Positions 16,698 to 26,217 of a DNA stretch of 64,000 bases are shown here, in pieces (position 1 is the stretch's first letter; the number at the start of each line of letters is the position of its first letter). This DNA is from Gordonia oryzae (GTDB taxonomy: Bacteria > Actinomycetota > Actinomycetes > Mycobacteriales > Mycobacteriaceae). The notes under the pieces are model-generated. The model was not told where the DNA came from, did not search any database, and saw only the letters and a list, made by a program, of their open reading frames with translations. The position numbers and the translations under genes were made by a program. The stretch lies in assembly GCF_003797185.1 (NCBI RefSeq), contig NZ_RKMH01000016.1, positions 38,243 to 102,242 of the forward strand, written 5' to 3'.

Positions 16698-19148
16698 TCA
16701 GCCGGGCAGATCGATCACCACCGGCCCGACACCGGGTACCTGCACCGTCGTCTGGGTTGGACCGTTGCTGCCGCCCGCGGACTGACGTCCGTTGCTCACG
16801 TAGATCGTGATCGTGCTCCCCGGCAACGCCGAGTCCGATGGGGCGGTGAACACCACGGTGCCCTGCGGGCGCGGGGAATCGATCTCTAGCTGAGTGACCT
16901 TGAAGCCGGCCGCCTGCAGCCGAGCGGTCGCGTCGCTGGCGGTGAGACCGGCGACGTCGGGGACACGTCCGCGACTGTTGCCGGACACGTACTGCGGATC
17001 CTGCGGTGGCAGGCTCGTTGGCCCGAACTTGTTCGCAACCGGCAGGACCGCCGAATACCAGGTGCGTGCCGGCTCGTATCCGCCATAGAGATTGCCGTCG
17101 TAGCACGACCGCAGTGGGCTGGTGCAGATGCCCTCCGGGTTGGGGCCGTCGCTGTAGACGTAGACCGACCCGGCGATGTTGTTGGTGAAGCCGAGGAACG
17201 CCGCCGAGCGGTGCGCCTCGGTGGTGCCGGTCTTCGCCGACACCGGCAGGTTCCAGCCCGTCGAGCCGGCGGCTGCCGCCGAGGTGCCCCCGCCTCGGTC
17301 GTCAAAGCTCATCGCATTGGCCAGGGTGTTCGCCAGACCCTGCTCGACCACGCGGTCACATGCCGGTGCGTTGAACGGCACCGCGGTCAGGACCGGTGCG
17401 CCGTTGGGGCCGGGCACCGCGTTGCTGTTCTCGTCGCGCTTGATGGTGCTGATCGAGCCGATCGGATTCGGCGGACACCACACCCCGCCGGAGGACAGGG
17501 TGGCCGCCACATTCGACAGCTCGAGTCCGTTGACCGGGAAAGGGCCGAGAGTGAACGAACCGAAGTTGCCGTCCTTGACGTACTGGGCGATCGACTTGTC
17601 GCCGACACCGGAGGTGCCCGGCGTGTTGTAGGAGCGCAGACCCAGACGCACGGCCATATCGACGGTCGGCTTCACCCCGGTCTGCTGCAACAGCTTGACG
17701 AAGGCGGTGTTCGGTGACTGGGCCAGCGCCTGGGAGATCGACATCGTCGCCGGGTAGCGGCCGTCGTTCTTGACGCAGTAGCTGTCGGCAGGACATCCGT
17801 TGGAGCCGCCGCTGCTGCCCATGCCCTGCACGGCCAGGGTTGACGGGACTGGGATGTTGGAGCCCGAGCCGAGACCTTGCTCCATTGCAGCGGCCGTCGT
17901 GAAGACCTTGAAGACCGAGCCCGCACCGTCACCGACCAGTGAGAACGGCTGCGGCTGCACGGTTTGGTCGGCATTCTGATTGAGTCCGTAGTTGCGGCTC
18001 GACGCCATCGCCAGCACGGGATGGGCGGTAGTTCCCGGCCGGATCGCGCTCATCACGCTTGCGACGCCGTCGGCCTGCGGATCGGCCTGCGTCTGCACCG
18101 CTCGCTCGACCGAACGCTGCACGTCGGGGTCGAGGGTGGTCTTGATGATGTATCCACCGCGCATCACCGAGTCGCGGGAGATCCCGTTCGTGGCGAGGAA
18201 TTGCAGTGCGTAGTCGCAGAAGAATCCGTTGTTGCCGGCGCCGATGCACCCCTGGGTAGGGATGTTGGGATTGGGAATCACCCCGAGCGGCTTGGTCTTG
18301 GCTGCAGTCAGCTCGTCGCGGCGCTTGGGGAAGTTCTGGATCATCGTGTCGAGCACGGTGTTGCGTCGCGCCAGCGCAGCCTGCGGATTGGTGTACGGGT
18401 TGAGCGCGCTGCTCGACTGCACCATGCCCGCGAGCAGTGCGGCCTGCTCGACGGTGAGGTCCTTGGCGTGCTTATTGAAGTACACCTGTGACGCGGCCTC
18501 GATGCCGTAGGCGTTGTTGCCGAACGGCACCACGTTGAGATACCGCGTAACGATCTGCTTCTTGGCCTCCTGCTTGGCGGCCGCGTCGGAGAGGCCCTTG
18601 CTTTTGGCCTGCGCGGTGAGCGACTGCTCCATCGTCAGCGCCATGCGGACCTCACGCAGCTTGCGCGCCGGAGTGGTCTCGGTGGCTGCCTGCCGATCGG
18701 CCTCGGTGCGCGCGAGCACGAGGAGTTGATAGTTTTTGATGTACTGCTGGTCCAGCGTGGACGCGCCTTGCTGGACCTCTCCCGAGGACGAGTTCTTCAG
18801 CGCGGCGCGGATGGTGCCCTTCCAGTCGACGCCGTCGTGCTCGAGGAATCGACGGTCCTCGATGGAGATGATCGCGGCAACCATGTCGGGCGAGATGTCG
18901 TTGTACCCGACCTCATAGCGGTACTGGTCGAACAACAGCGCGATCGGGTTGCCGGCTGCGTCGGTCATCGTCGAGACCTGGGGCAGGGTGCCGTTGAGCA
19001 ATTCCGATGAGACGTTCTCGACTGTCGAAGCGGCTCTGTTGAACACCAGTCCCGCCCCGCTGGCGACCGGGTAGAGGAGTCCGGCGACGAGTACGCCGGC
19101 CAGCACGCACGCGGCAGCGAGCGGCCCAAGCTTCTTCGAGATCGGCAC
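16698..19148 (-). CDS. ponA2: Bifunctional class A penicillin-binding protein PonA2
   Basis: An 816-residue peptidoglycan synthase anchored in the membrane, with its catalytic part outside. A short cytoplasmic tail and one helix (~8-35) precede the glycosyltransferase 51 domain (IEDRRFLEHDGVDW with Glu97, GASTLDQQYIKNY). The transpeptidase has SVFK (Ser411, Lys414), SPN (478-480) and KTGT (639-642). A PASTA domain (about 720-785, RVPDVAGLTASDATARL onward) follows, then a short Gly/Thr-rich tail. This order is that of mycobacterial PonA2. It is divergent from whiB4, as in M. tuberculosis, and probably supports wall synthesis in stress or slow growth. Confidence 0.95.
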   Translation of the reverse strand: MPISKKLGPLAAACVLAGVLVAGLLYPVASGAGLVFNRAASTVENVSSELLNGTLPQVSTMTDAAGNPIALLFDQYRYEVGYNDISPDMVAAIISIEDRRFLEHDGVDWKGTIRAALKNSSSGEVQQGASTLDQQYIKNYQLLVLARTEADRQAATETTPARKLREVRMALTMEQSLTAQAKSKGLSDAAAKQEAKKQIVTRYLNVVPFGNNAYGIEAASQVYFNKHAKDLTVEQAALLAGMVQSSSALNPYTNPQAALARRNTVLDTMIQNFPKRRDELTAAKTKPLGVIPNPNIPTQGCIGAGNNGFFCDYALQFLATNGISRDSVMRGGYIIKTTLDPDVQRSVERAVQTQADPQADGVASVMSAIRPGTTAHPVLAMASSRNYGLNQNADQTVQPQPFSLVGDGAGSVFKVFTTAAAMEQGLGSGSNIPVPSTLAVQGMGSSGGSNGCPADSYCVKNDGRYPATMSISQALAQSPNTAFVKLLQQTGVKPTVDMAVRLGLRSYNTPGTSGVGDKSIAQYVKDGNFGSFTLGPFPVNGLELSNVAATLSSGGVWCPPNPIGSISTIKRDENSNAVPGPNGAPVLTAVPFNAPACDRVVEQGLANTLANAMSFDDRGGGTSAAAAGSTGWNLPVSAKTGTTEAHRSAAFLGFTNNIAGSVYVYSDGPNPEGICTSPLRSCYDGNLYGGYEPARTWYSAVLPVANKFGPTSLPPQDPQYVSGNSRGRVPDVAGLTASDATARLQAAGFKVTQLEIDSPRPQGTVVFTAPSDSALPGSTITIYVSNGRQSAGGSNGPTQTTVQVPGVGPVVIDLPG

Positions 19149-19324
19149 CCCGACAGAATACGTGTGATTTCCTCAACACCCTCGCAGCCCGCGTCGCCGC
19201 GCATGGCACCGGCCGGGGGCGGCGGCGATGACCAGGTGTTTCGCCGAGAGTTTGCACGGTTGTGCCAGTTTTTCGGCCTCAGGGGTTGCGGTCGCATACA
19301 CAGATCCCTAGATTGAGGGCAGAA

Positions 19325-19340
19325 TGTGACTCACGTAACA
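19325..19340. promoter_or_regulatory. Candidate Crp/GlxR-type operator upstream of whiB4
   Basis: TGTGACTCACGTAACA fits the TGTGA-N6-TCACA cAMP-receptor pattern with a perfect left arm and 4 of 5 in the right arm. It lies in the whiB4-ponA2 divergent region, about 120 bases from the whiB4 start. The binding claim is inference; a Crp gene is present at 25.3 kb. Confidence 0.4.
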
Positions 19341-19461
19341 GCTAATGCGGCAGAGTGCGAGAGATATCAATACTCGATCCACTGTCCAGGTGAGCAAGCG
19401 GGTTGCAGTCGCAGTGCGGTGACGTGGTTTTCGCAGACAACGACAGACAGGGGCGACAACG

Positions 19462-19770
19462 ATGGCAACAGCGGCAGTATCGGCAGACGAGGCGCGGTTG
19501 ACCTGGGTGTCGCAGGCCCGGTGCCGCGGAGAGAACCCGGATGACCTGTTCGTGCGGGGCGCGGCGCAGCGCAAGGCCGCCACGATCTGCCGGCACTGCC
19601 CGGTGCAGTTGCAGTGCGGCGCCGACGCTCTCGACAACCGCGTCGAATTCGGGGTGTGGGGCGGCATGACCGAACGCCAGCGTCGGGCGCTGTTGCGCCA
19701 GCATCCCGAGGTCACCTCGTGGTCGGCGTTCTTCGAGGCGCAGCGTCGCCGCCAGCGCGTTGCGGGCTGA
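19462..19770 (+). CDS. whiB4: WhiB4-type iron-sulfur redox regulator
   Basis: A 102-residue WhiB-family protein binding a redox-sensitive 4Fe-4S cluster. The four ligands are Cys21 (QARCRG), Cys43 and Cys46 (CRHC) and Cys52 (QLQC), followed by the GVWGGMTERQRR turn and a basic helix that binds DNA. The sequence from NPDDLFVRGAAQRKA to the end is close to mycobacterial WhiB4 as I remember it, and the gene is divergent from ponA2 as there. WhiB4 responds to O2 and NO and tunes oxidative-stress genes. A strong hairpin follows the stop codon. Confidence 0.95.
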   Translation: MATAAVSADEARLTWVSQARCRGENPDDLFVRGAAQRKAATICRHCPVQLQCGADALDNRVEFGVWGGMTERQRRALLRQHPEVTSWSAFFEAQRRRQRVAG

Positions 19771-19780
19771 CCCAGACCAC

Positions 19781-19825
19781 ACACTCACATCACCGGCGGG
19801 AGTGCCCCGCCGGTGATGTGAGTGT
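19781..19825 (+). terminator. Strong stem-loop after whiB4
   Basis: A perfect 20-bp stem (19781-19800 with 19806-19825) and a 5-base loop (agtgc), starting 11 bases after the whiB4 stop. There is no long T tract, which is common for actinobacterial terminators. Confidence 0.8.
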
Positions 19826-19849
19826 CCGGGCATGCGTGGTGCGTTCGGG

Positions 19850-20887
19850 AGACTGCGCCGTTCGAGGGACAGATCCGATCGCCATGCACCTATCGACTGG
19901 CGGCTGAGATCGACCGGCTGTGGCCACTGCATGGTTCTCGGCAGCAGGATCGGCAGCACCCCCTCCGGCCGCGACCCGGAGCGCCGGGTCGTCTATGTGG
20001 GCGATCGATACGTGCGTGACGCGAGTGCCGGGGCGCTGAACGTCGCTGTGAGACTGTCCCAGTCGAGGACGGTGAGCAACCAGCACTGGCTGCGGCCGTG
20101 GTCGTACTCGGTGGGTCCGGTAGCGGCCACCATCCCGACAGCGCCGTTCCGTCGGCGGGTGACCAAGGGTCCACAGCCCGTCGTCGACGGTCCCTGCGTG
20201 GAAGAATCGCGGTGGAACATGCTGCGTGGCAGTCGCTTCGAGAGGCGGTGCCCGAGCAGGGAGGGTGAGAAGCGGGGGCCGGTCGTCGTGGCCGTCGAGG
20301 ATTGCCGGATCGCCTACATCCATCGCGCCGTCGTGACCGACGCGCCCCGCCGCCGGAAATGGCTGTGACGGCCACCGCAGGGGGTCTTCGACGTTGCGGG
20401 ACTCGCCAGCCCCGATCGTAGATGGTCCATCGACCCGCGCCGCCTCGGGCCAGAAAGCGTTCGCCGACAACGGCTCCCGCGACGACCGGGTCGCCCGCCC
20501 CTACCGAACCCGCGGCGTGTCGATCCCTGTGACGCCGTGAAAGGAGCCGGTCAGCTCCACCTGTCCGGTCCGCGCTGTTGTCCGTCCCACGGCGCGGTTC
20601 AGTCCTCGCCGCGCAGGGGTCCGCCCCGCCAGAGGTCGTGTCGTCCCGCAAGTATCGGTAGCTGCGGGGTTCTCGGCGAGAACGAAACGCCGCGGTGGCC
20701 GGCCTGAGGGCTCGAGCCGGGCGCGCGTGGTCGTCGCGTCGTGCTGATCGGTCCCGGTCTCGCCCGACGAGTACTCCCAGAACCGCAGAGCGAACTCGAT
20801 GACCTCCCCGATCGCGGGTGGGCGAATCTGTCCGTCCTCGATCGTGATGCGATCCACCAGGATCGTCAGCACGCGACGGCGAGCCAT
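19850..20887 (-). pseudogene. Frameshifted gene downstream of the ArsA-type pair
   Basis: The minus strand begins with a credible start (ATG 20887, MARRRVLTILVDRITIEDGQ, then GEVIEFALRFWEYSS). It continues through TGQVELTGSFHGVTGIDTPR, then in other frames GERFLARGGAGRWTIYDRGW, PLLTLPARAPPLEATATQ, and DHGRSQCWLLTVLDWDSLTA. The only uninterrupted part is 20501-20887 (128 residues). Together they read like one protein of roughly 330 residues broken by several frameshifts, of a hypothetical family I associate with Gordonia and Rhodococcus but cannot name. It starts just after the ATPase stop on the same strand, so it may once have been in that operon. Confidence 0.5.
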
Positions 20888-20909
20888 CGGCGTCACCGGC
20901 GGATCGAGG

Positions 20910-22007
20910 TCAGCCCCGACCGGTGATCTGCTCGGCGACCGCGCGCAGGGCGACGCGGTCGGCGACCTCAAACGGCAACGACGGGACGCCGACGATCGGC
21001 ACCGTCGGATGCGCGGAGGTGAACCGCCCCAGCAGATGGACCTCCCGCTTGGCCGTCGCGGCACGCTCGGCGTGCACCAGCAGCACTCCGCGGGTGAGGT
21101 CGTCGTCGGCTTTGTCCGCGGCCACGCGCGCCACCTCTTCGGTGATGCCGGTGAGGTTGGGGTGGGTGCGATTGAGGATCAGCCCGGCCAGCGGCATCGA
21201 CTCCTCCGACAGGCGATCGACGAAGAAGGCCGCCTCGCGCAGGGCGTCGGGCTCGGCTGCGGCGACCACCGCGAACCGTGTGCCGGGCTGTTGGAGTAGT
21301 TGGTAGGTCTTGAGCGCGCGGTCCTGGAACCCGCCGAACATCGAGTCGAGGGACTGCACGAACGTCGCGACGTCGCGCAGCATCTCACCCCCGATGATGG
21401 TGGAGACCCCGCGCATCGCCAGGCTCATCGCGCCGGTGACCATGCGTCCGACGCCGCGGCCGCCGCCGACGAGCACCTTCATCAGCCGACCGGACAGGAA
21501 CGACCCGAGACGCTGCGGTGCGTCGAGGAAGTCCAGCGCGTTGCGCGACGGTGGGGTGTCGACGATGATCAGGTCCCACCGATTGGTCTCCAGTAGCTTA
21601 CCGAGCTTCTCCATGGCCATGTATTCCTGTGTGCCGGAGAAGGATTCGGCGACTGTCTGATAGAAGGAGTTCTCCATGATGGCGGCGGCGCGCTCGGGCG
21701 TGGAGTACTCCTGCACCATCTCGTCGAAGGTGCGGCGCATGTCGAGCATCATCGCGTCGAGAGAGCCGGTCCCGTCGATGGCCACCGGTTGTGGGTCGTT
21801 GGTCAGTTCACTCATGCCCAACGACTGCGCGAGCCGCTTGGCCGGGTCGATGGTGAGTACTGCGACGGTGCGGCCGTGTTCGGCAGCGTGCAGGGCCATC
21901 GCCGCGGCGGTCGTCGTCTTGCCGACGCCACCGGCGCCGCAGCAGATGACCACGCGCGTCGCCGGGTCGGCGAGTACCGAGCCCATCTTCAAGTCGAGCG
22001 GCATCAT
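20910..22007 (-). CDS. ArsA/Get3-type ATPase, second subunit (Rv3680-like)
   Basis: A 365-residue P-loop ATPase of the ArsA/Get3 family. It has a deviant Walker A ([16 protein letters not shown]), the switch I-like region [13 protein letters not shown], and Walker B-like [18 protein letters not shown]. It starts inside the last codon of the upstream ATPase (ATGA overlap), so the two are co-translated and probably heterodimerise. The M. tuberculosis pair Rv3679/Rv3680 (called BagA/BagB, as I recall) protects against glycerol-derived and nitrosative stress; the same role here is inference. No arsenic genes are near, so arsenite export is unlikely. Confidence 0.88.
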   Translation of the reverse strand: MMPLDLKMGSVLADPATRVVICCGAGGVGKTTTAAAMALHAAEHGRTVAVLTIDPAKRLAQSLGMSELTNDPQPVAIDGTGSLDAMMLDMRRTFDEMVQEYSTPERAAAIMENSFYQTVAESFSGTQEYMAMEKLGKLLETNRWDLIIVDTPPSRNALDFLDAPQRLGSFLSGRLMKVLVGGGRGVGRMVTGAMSLAMRGVSTIIGGEMLRDVATFVQSLDSMFGGFQDRALKTYQLLQQPGTRFAVVAAAEPDALREAAFFVDRLSEESMPLAGLILNRTHPNLTGITEEVARVAADKADDDLTRGVLLVHAERAATAKREVHLLGRFTSAHPTVPIVGVPSLPFEVADRVALRAVAEQITGRG

Positions 22008-23101
22008 GCACCCGCTTTCTGTAGCAGAGTGGCCAGCTCGTAGAGGCCGCCGAGGTCTATCCCGTCGCCGAGGGTGGGCAGTTCCAGCGTCGGGACCTCG
22101 ACCTCGTCGAGTTGGGCCTTGGCCACCTGCTGCGCCTGTAGCCGGGAGGCGTGATCGATCGTTTCGGTGAGCAACCCGGCGAAATCGGCCTCGCTCGCCT
22201 CGAGGTCTGCGTCGGCGAGCCCGGCCGCGACCCGCTGTGCGTCGACGTTGCCCTCGGCGATGTCGTCGATCTCGTCGGGCGGCAGATGCATCGGGTTCAC
22301 CCGATTGATGATCAGGCTGCCGACGCGCAGCTTCTTGCCTCGCAGCTCGTCGACGGCCTCGATGGTTTCGGTGATCGGCATCGCCTCGAGGAGGGTGACC
22401 AGGTGGATTGCGGTCTCCGTCGAATGCAGCAACCGCGCCACCCCCTCGCTCTGGTTGCGGATCGGACCGGTCTTGGCCAGGTCGGCCATCGCCTTGGTGA
22501 CGTCGAGGAAGCTCCCTATCCGGCCGGTGGGCGGGGAGTCGACGACGACGGCGTCGTAGAGCCGCACGCCCTTCTTGTTGGTTGCGATGATGCGTTCCTT
22601 GATCTTTCCGGTGATCAGGACGTCACGCAGCCCTGGGGCGACGGTGGTGACAAAGTCGATCGCGCCGATCCGCTTCATCGCCCGGCCGGCGAAGCCCAGG
22701 TTGTAGAACAGGTCGAGGTATTCCAGCAGTGCATGCTCGATGTCGAGGGCCAGCGCCCACACCTCGCCGCCGCCCTCGGCGGTGGCGATGCGGGTATCGG
22801 TCGGCGGTAGCGGGGGCAGGTCGAAGAGTTGCGCGACGCTTTGGCGCCCCTCGCATTCGACGAGCAGAACGCGCTTGCCCGCGGCGGCAAGGGCCAGCGA
22901 GAGCGCGCCGGCAACGGTGGTCTTGCCGGTGCCGCCCTTGCCCGAGACGAAGTGCAGACGTGCTTTGGCGGCAGAGTCCGGCCAGATGTTCGGTGCGGCC
23001 ACCGCCTTCTCGTCGTCGAGAATCGAGCCGACCCCGTCAGGTCGGGGTCGGCTCTGCCGACCACTGGATGTCTGGTCGCCCCCGGACGTGTCGTACACCA
23101 C
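22004..23101 (-). CDS. ArsA/Get3-type ATPase, first subunit (Rv3679-like)
   Basis: A 365-residue partner of the following ATPase. It has Walker [17 protein letters not shown], a Walker B-like [18 protein letters not shown], and the long helical C-terminal part typical of ArsA/Get3 proteins. The N-terminal ~40 residues are polar and variable, so the true start could be later than ATG 23101. It heads the two-gene operon upstream of whiB4 and ponA2, as in mycobacteria. It probably hydrolyses ATP to drive a conformational or cargo-handling cycle in the cytosol; cargo is unknown. Confidence 0.88.
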   Translation of the reverse strand: MVYDTSGGDQTSSGRQSRPRPDGVGSILDDEKAVAAPNIWPDSAAKARLHFVSGKGGTGKTTVAGALSLALAAAGKRVLLVECEGRQSVAQLFDLPPLPPTDTRIATAEGGGEVWALALDIEHALLEYLDLFYNLGFAGRAMKRIGAIDFVTTVAPGLRDVLITGKIKERIIATNKKGVRLYDAVVVDSPPTGRIGSFLDVTKAMADLAKTGPIRNQSEGVARLLHSTETAIHLVTLLEAMPITETIEAVDELRGKKLRVGSLIINRVNPMHLPPDEIDDIAEGNVDAQRVAAGLADADLEASEADFAGLLTETIDHASRLQAQQVAKAQLDEVEVPTLELPTLGDGIDLGGLYELATLLQKAGA

Positions 23102-23206
23102 GGATTCACCATATCGACTCAGTTGTCGTCCAGGGTTACTCCGGTCAGGTCATTTCGTCGGATCGTGTCTACGGGCATCCCACCTCGATGCCCTAGGCTT
23201 GGGGCC

Positions 23207-23371
23207 ATGAGTGATGTCACCGCCTGGGAGTACGTGACGGTTCCGCTGCTGACCCACGCGACCAAACAGATTCTCGATCAGTGGGGCGCCGACGGCTGGG
23301 AGCTGGTCAGCGTGCTGCCCGGCCCCACCGGAGAGCAGCACGTCGCCTACCTCAAGCGGACGAAGGGCTGA
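23207..23371 (+). CDS. DUF4177-like small protein
   Basis: A 54-residue protein (MSDVTAWEYVTVPLLTHATK to YLKRTKG). The central GADGWELVSVLP is the hallmark of DUF4177-type proteins. It matches the small gene beside RidA in M. tuberculosis (Rv3678A, from memory). It is divergent from the ATPase pair and only 4 bases from ridA, so it is co-transcribed with it. Function is unknown. Confidence 0.8.
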   Translation: MSDVTAWEYVTVPLLTHATKQILDQWGADGWELVSVLPGPTGEQHVAYLKRTKG

Positions 23372-23375
23372 GGAC

Positions 23376-23852
23376 ATGAGCACCTGGACACAACGGCTCG
23401 ACGAGCTGGGTATCGTGCTGCCGACGGCTCCCAGCCCGGTCGCCAATTACGTCCCGGCGGTCCGGTCGGGGAATATGGTGTACACCTCGGGGCAGTTGCC
23501 CTTCGTTGACGGTGAGCTGTCGATCCACGGCAAGGTCTGCACCGGCGCGGAGGGCGTCGTCAAACCCGACGAGGCGACGGCGGCCGCACGACAGTGCACC
23601 ATCAACGCGCTGGCCGCGATCAACGGACTCGTCGGGCTGGATTCGATTGTGCGGGTGGTCAAGGTGACCGGATTCGTTGCATCGGCGCCGGGCTTCACCG
23701 GGCAACCGGGTGTCCTCAATGGTGCATCGGACCTGCTCGGCGAGATCTTCGGGGAGGCAGGCGTGCATGCCCGCTCCGCGGTCGGTGTCGCCGAGTTGCC
23801 GTTGGGGGCGCCGGTGGAGGTCGAACTCGTGGTCGAGGTCGCAGACCGCTGA
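23376..23852 (+). CDS. ridA: RidA-family (YjgF/YER057c/UK114) enamine deaminase
   Basis: A 158-residue RidA-family protein, usually a trimer that hydrolyses reactive enamine/imine intermediates from PLP enzymes. The family segments YVPAVRSGNMVYTSGQLPF, IVRVVKVTGFVASAPGF and GVAELPLGAPVEVELVVEVA are clear, and length is normal for the actinobacterial branch. The conserved Arg of catalytic RidA is replaced in the usual late position by the HARSAVGVAELP version, where Arg is present, so activity is plausible. It follows the DUF4177-like gene by four bases. A 26-bp tandem repeat starts inside its last codons. Confidence 0.88.
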   Translation: MSTWTQRLDELGIVLPTAPSPVANYVPAVRSGNMVYTSGQLPFVDGELSIHGKVCTGAEGVVKPDEATAAARQCTINALAAINGLVGLDSIVRVVKVTGFVASAPGFTGQPGVLNGASDLLGEIFGEAGVHARSAVGVAELPLGAPVEVELVVEVADR

Positions 23853-23895
23853 GTGTGGTCGAGGTCGCAGACCGCTGAGTGTGTTCGAGGTCGCT
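23829..23895 (+). repeat. 26-bp tandem repeat at the ridA 3' end
   Basis: The unit gtggtcgaggtcgcagaccg plus ctgagt is present twice exactly (23829-23854, 23855-23880), with a partial third copy (23881-23895, one mismatch). Copy 1 contains the ridA stop codon, so the final VVEVADR codons are duplicated downstream outside the gene. Confidence 0.9.
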
Positions 23896-23900
23896 CACGC

Positions 23901-24293
23901 TTGGATGCTGAGGTCGTCGCGGCACTCATCGTCGCCGCGGCGGCTGCGGGATGGGTCGACGCGGTGGTTGGTGGGGCGGCCTGATCGGTATCCCGGCTCT
24001 GATGATCGGTGTGCCCTGGGATCGTCCCGGCGTCGGCGCTGTCCACCAACTCGCTGACCGCGGTCGTCGGGACCGTCTCTGCGGCGCGGCGATACTCGCG
24101 TACGGTTGCCGCCGCGTGCGCGTCGCCGGGTGTCGGTGTTCGCCTGTGCCGCAGTCTGTTCCGGTGGGGAAGTGCTGATGGCGAGTCGGTTGCCCACCGA
24201 TGTTTTCACGCCGATCGTCCTGGTGCTGCTGGTGATCGCGGGGTCGTCGTGGCCTTCTGCGGACTGATGTTTCCGGGCACCGGGACTTTCTGA
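23901..24293 (+). pseudogene. TSUP (TauE/SafE) family exporter, truncated and frameshifted
   Basis: Starting at TTG 23901 the frame reads LDAEVVAALIVAAAAAGWVD and AVVGG, the opening of a TauE/SafE-type sulfite/anion exporter. Then the frame shifts near 23975 to LIGIPALMIGVP and ASALSTNSLTAVVGT, and again later to LPTDVFTPIVLVLLVIAG before the stop at 24291-24293. Most of the middle membrane helices are missing (about 130 codons versus ~250 normally). It is dead. Confidence 0.75.
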
Positions 24294-24369
24294 GCATCAC
24301 GCCAACGGCGTTGGTGGGCCGGATGAGCCTGACTCTTACGTGGTGTCGCCACCGGATTACTCTGGCCTC

Positions 24370-25233
24370 ATGAACGCCCCCGACGACAAGTCCCGAGCCG
24401 GCGAGGCCCCCGACGACGCTGCTGTTGACGCCGCCCCCCTGCATCCCGCCTATGGGGTACTGCGCGAGGTGACGCCGTTCGCGTCGGTGTTGTTGTGCGA
24501 CAACCCCGGTGTGATGGAACTCGACGGCACCAACACGTGGATTCTGCGGGCGCCGGGTAGTACGGAATGCGTCGTCGTCGACCCGGGGCCGCCGCGTCAC
24601 AAGAAGCACGTGAAAAGGGTTGCGGCGCAACCGGGTATCGCCCTAATCCTGATCACCCACCGGCACCTCGACCACGCCGGGGCCATCGACGCGCTGATCA
24701 AGCGGACCGGTGCCCCGAGCCGTGCGCGTCTGCGGTCGAATTGTCGTGACGCCGCTCCCCTGCGTGATCGCGAGGTCATCGAGATCGCCGGTCTGCGCAT
24801 CACGGTGTTGTTCACGCCCGGCCACACCGGTGACTCCGTCAGCTATCTCGTCGAGCACGACCGGCAGCGCGCAATTCTCACCGGCGACACGATCCTGGGC
24901 AGCGGGACCACCGTCATCGATCCGTCCGACGGCAGTCTGCTCGATTACATGAGTTCGCTGAATCGGTTGATCGTCGACTGTGCCGATGCCGTACTGCTGC
25001 CGGCGCACGGTCCCGACCATCCGACGCTCGAACCCGTCGCGCGCTTCTACAAGGCGCACCGTGAGGAACGGATCGACCAGATCCAGGCCGCGCTCGACGA
25101 GATGGGGGTGTCGGCGAAGAAGGCGAAGCCGATGAAGGTGGTCCGCAAGGTCTATGCCGACGTCGACAAGAAGTTGTGGCCTGCGGCGCGGATGTCGGTG
25201 AAGGCGCAGCTGGAGTATCTGCGTCAACTGTGA
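24370..25233 (+). CDS. MBL-fold metallohydrolase (Rv3677c-like)
   Basis: A 287-residue cytosolic metallo-beta-lactamase-fold enzyme related to LACTB2/glyoxalase-II types. Metal motif THRHLDHAG is present, with His in TPGHTGDS, Asp in LTGDTILGSG and His in PAHGPDHP as the further ligands. The C-terminal helical domain (HREERIDQIQAALDEMG onward) is the BLACT winged-helix type that can bind nucleic acid. I chose ATG 24370; upstream codons are not family-like. It lies convergent to crp with a strong shared terminator. The substrate is unknown; RNA or thioester hydrolysis are both possible. Confidence 0.87.
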   Translation: MNAPDDKSRAGEAPDDAAVDAAPLHPAYGVLREVTPFASVLLCDNPGVMELDGTNTWILRAPGSTECVVVDPGPPRHKKHVKRVAAQPGIALILITHRHLDHAGAIDALIKRTGAPSRARLRSNCRDAAPLRDREVIEIAGLRITVLFTPGHTGDSVSYLVEHDRQRAILTGDTILGSGTTVIDPSDGSLLDYMSSLNRLIVDCADAVLLPAHGPDHPTLEPVARFYKAHREERIDQIQAALDEMGVSAKKAKPMKVVRKVYADVDKKLWPAARMSVKAQLEYLRQL

Positions 25234-25256
25234 CGGCCGGCCGAGGGCCGGAAACA

Positions 25257-25326
25257 GTTCTTCCCCCACTCTTTCGTTCCTCCCCGGGAAATTGTCGGGG
25301 GAAGAACGAGAAAGTAGGGGAAGAAC
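25257..25326. terminator. Bidirectional terminator between the MBL gene and crp
   Basis: Long inverted repeat: gttcttcccc...ctttcgttc pairs with gaacgag...ggggaagaac (about 23 bp, three mismatches), with an inner ctccccg/cggggg stem. It lies between two convergent stop codons. Confidence 0.8.
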
Positions 25327-25338
25327 GTCGAGCTGAGG

Positions 25339-26013
25339 TCAGCGGGCGCGGCGGGCGAGGCGCTCGGAGTCGGCGATCAGCACGCTCTTGCCCTCCAGGC
25401 GGAGCCATCCGCGCTGGGCGAAGTCGGCGAGCGCCTTGTTGACGGTCTCGCGCGAGGCCCCGACGAGCTGGGCTATCTCTTCCTGTGTGAGGTCGTGGGT
25501 GACGCGCAGCGATCCGCCCTCCTGGGTGCCGAAGCGTTGAGCCAGCTGCAACAGCTGCTTGGCCACACGTCCGGGCACGTCGGTGAAGATCAGGTCGGCG
25601 AGGTTGTTGTTGGTACGGCGTAGACGTCGGGCCAACACGCGCAGGAGCTGTTCGGCGATCTCCGGGCGGTCCTTGATCCAGGCGCGCAGCGCATCCCGAT
25701 CCATGGAGACCGCACGGACCTCGGTCACCGTGGTCGCCGAGCTGGTCCGGGGACCTGGATCGAAGATGGACAGTTCACCGAACATGTCCGATGGACCCAT
25801 GATCGTCAGCAGGTTCTCGCGACCGTCGGGTGACCGGCGGCCGACCTTCACCTTGCCGGACAGGATGATGTATAGCCGATCACCGGGTTCGCCCTCGTGG
25901 AAGATGACATGTCCCCGCGGAAAGTCGACAGGGTGAAGCTGCTTGGTCAGTGCCGCTACGGCAGAGGGCTCGACGCCCTGAAAAATGCCTGCCCGCGCCA
26001 GTACTTCCTCCAC
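25339..26013 (-). CDS. crp: cAMP receptor protein, Crp/GlxR type
   Basis: A 224-residue global regulator, nearly the same as M. tuberculosis Rv3676 as I recall it. The cyclic-nucleotide domain (about 15-110) contains [20 protein letters not shown] and the phosphate-binding-cassette segment [17 protein letters not shown]. The C-terminal helix-turn-helix is [21 protein letters not shown] chose GTG 26013, because a gaaggga ribosome site lies 7 bases upstream and it gives 224 residues; the ATG at 26031 would put that site inside the gene. It probably responds to cAMP made by cyclases such as that at 50.8 kb and binds TGTGA-N6-TCACA sites; two candidates occur in this window. Confidence 0.95.
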   Translation of the reverse strand: MEEVLARAGIFQGVEPSAVAALTKQLHPVDFPRGHVIFHEGEPGDRLYIILSGKVKVGRRSPDGRENLLTIMGPSDMFGELSIFDPGPRTSSATTVTEVRAVSMDRDALRAWIKDRPEIAEQLLRVLARRLRRTNNNLADLIFTDVPGRVAKQLLQLAQRFGTQEGGSLRVTHDLTQEEIAQLVGASRETVNKALADFAQRGWLRLEGKSVLIADSERLARRAR

Positions 26014-26217
26014 CAAGGAGTCCCTTCTCACTCAAGAATCTCGGTTGTGCTCCACTGGCACACCCGCTGCAACGCTACTCTCGTCCCCAGCATATGTGTT
26101 GAATAGGTCACCGGTGTTCCAATGGGTGGCGTGTCTGCTCACGGCGAACATCCGACTACCGGCGTGAGGAACCTGCCGACGTGATCGGACGAGCGGAGTC
26201 AGGTGGTGTGGAGGCGG

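Noticed and set aside
20910..23101. Arsenite-export operon
   Set aside because: The ATPases are ArsA/Get3-like but no arsB, arsR or arsC is near; the position matches the mycobacterial Rv3679/Rv3680 pair.
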